64,000 nucleotides of DNA from Bacillus sp. EB600 (lineage in GTDB: Bacteria; Bacillota; Bacilli; Bacillales; Cytobacillaceae): assembly GCF_024494385.1 (NCBI RefSeq), contig NZ_JAEVLT010000002.1, forward strand, positions 124,001-188,000, in the 5' to 3' direction. The translations under genes were made by a program, and so were the position numbers. Under the pieces are notes generated by a model that worked only from the letters and a program-made list of their open reading frames with translations, ran no database searches and had not been told where the DNA came from. How positions within the stretch are numbered: position 1 is the first letter of the stretch; the number at the start of each line of letters is the position of its first letter. Below are positions 63,581 through 64,000 of the stretch, in pieces.

Positions 63581-63823
63581 ATAAGAAAGTATACACTTTT
63601 GACTTCGAGAAATGTCTAGCTTCGACACACAGGAAGTGCTAGTGCCGACGTTGCCGCCAGGACGGCGGCGCTTTTAGTCGGCCAGCGCCCAGCGACTAGT
63701 GGGCAACCCACTCCTCCCTACGATAAGTCAACATCGATTCGCTAACGCTCTTCGTGTTTCCTTTATCTCAGTCGGAGCGGGACCCTGCCCATACGTCGCT
63801 AAACGGCCGCTTCCGCTTTTCTA
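63581..63823 (+). repeat. dispersed modular repeat, longest copy J
   Basis: At 243 bp this is the fullest copy. It starts AAGAAAGTATACACTTTTGAC like copy B, then TCGACACACAGGAAGTGCTA, GCCGACGTTGCCGCC, AGTCGGCCAGCGCCCAGCG and ACTAGTG. It then carries about 100 bp not seen in other copies (GGGCAACCCACTCCTCCC through GGGACCCTGCCCATACG) before GCTAAACGGCCGCTTCCGC. Its right end lies 4 nt from the thrS stop codon. Confidence 0.9.
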
Positions 63824-63827
63824 TTAA

Positions 63828-64000
63828 TTAGCCTTTTTTCACTTCTGCTTTAAGTGAAGCAAGGAAAGCAGTAAAGTCAACTGTTTCTGATTTCTGTTCA
63901 CCATATTTACGGACATTCACAGCATCTTCGCTGACTTCTTTGTCACCGACAACAAGCATATAAGGTATTTTTTGCATTTGTGCTTCACGAATCTTGTAGC
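63828..64000 (-). CDS. thrS: threonine--tRNA ligase, C-terminal end (runs off window)
   Basis: Only the last 57 codons are visible. They read [38 protein letters not shown] and [18 protein letters not shown] before the stop at 63828. This is the anticodon-binding domain end of ThrS, including the LVVGDKEV and VNVRKYGEQ signatures. The gene is directly upstream of infC, separated by repeat copy J and the infC promoter. In B. subtilis, as I remember it, lytST and other genes lie between. Confidence 0.95.
   Translation of the reverse strand, partial: YKIREAQMQKIPYMLVVGDKEVSEDAVNVRKYGEQKSETVDFTAFLASLKAEVKKG

Overview
The window is a low-GC Gram-positive chromosome segment from an aerobic, endospore-forming member of the Bacillaceae. 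Evidence: spore genes spoVID, ysxE, gerM, gerE and sspI; T-box and lysine (L-box) leaders; sigA-, sigW- and sigK-type promoters; many TTG/GTG starts with strong Shine-Dalgarno sites; and a gene order that, as I remember it, closely follows the Bacillus subtilis valS-to-infC block. A relative of Bacillus/Neobacillus/Mesobacillus is my inference. Almost every gene is on the minus strand. The exceptions are six genes on the plus strand: a 63-aa membrane protein, ysxD, yslB, rnhC, sspI and ysdB.

Layout from left to right. 1-1348: three type IV pilin-like genes (one cut by the window edge), where B. subtilis has comC. 1788-6878: folC and valS, separated by an 11-copy, 52-bp tandem repeat array; valS has a T-box leader with a GTC specifier. 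7201-9413: ysxE and spoVID (spore coat). 9562-10686: an accessory lipoprotein serine hydrolase. 10817-17228: the haem operon hemA-X-C-D-B-L, with a candidate PerR box. 17448-26149: ysxD, engB, lonA, lonB, clpX and tig (protein quality control). 26309-32640: a ysoA-like TPR gene, tRNA-Arg(UCU), ysnB, rdgB, rph, gerM, racE, ysmB and gerE. 32821-36734: a class D sortase and the sdhCAB operon. 37173-46986: yslB, lysC with its lysine riboswitch, uvrC, trxA, and the fatty-acid block lcfA / fadR-fadB-etfB-etfA with a FadR operator. 47097-54128: a 27-aa small membrane protein, yshE, mutS2, polX, cvpA, zapA, rnhC and a ferritin-like gene. 54317-58222: pheST with a Phe T-box. 58240-61919: rlmP (ysgA), sspI, ysdC, dUTPase, ysdB (perfect sigW promoter) and ysdA. 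62046-63501: infC-rpmI-rplT with an L20-type leader and an AUU start. The 3' end of thrS lies at the right edge.

Two features stand out as not explained by known families. The first is the 52-bp tandem array between valS and folC; its period is close to five helical turns and each unit carries two palindromic elements. The second is a dispersed, modular intergenic repeat with at least ten copies here, about 30 to 245 bp long. It has conserved ends and a variable middle, and in five copies the same end abuts a stop codon, so it looks like a mobile or exapted 3'-UTR cassette. Copies also sit inside the leaders of valS and pheS. I could run no searches, so names rest on recognised motifs, remembered B. 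subtilis sequences and gene order.
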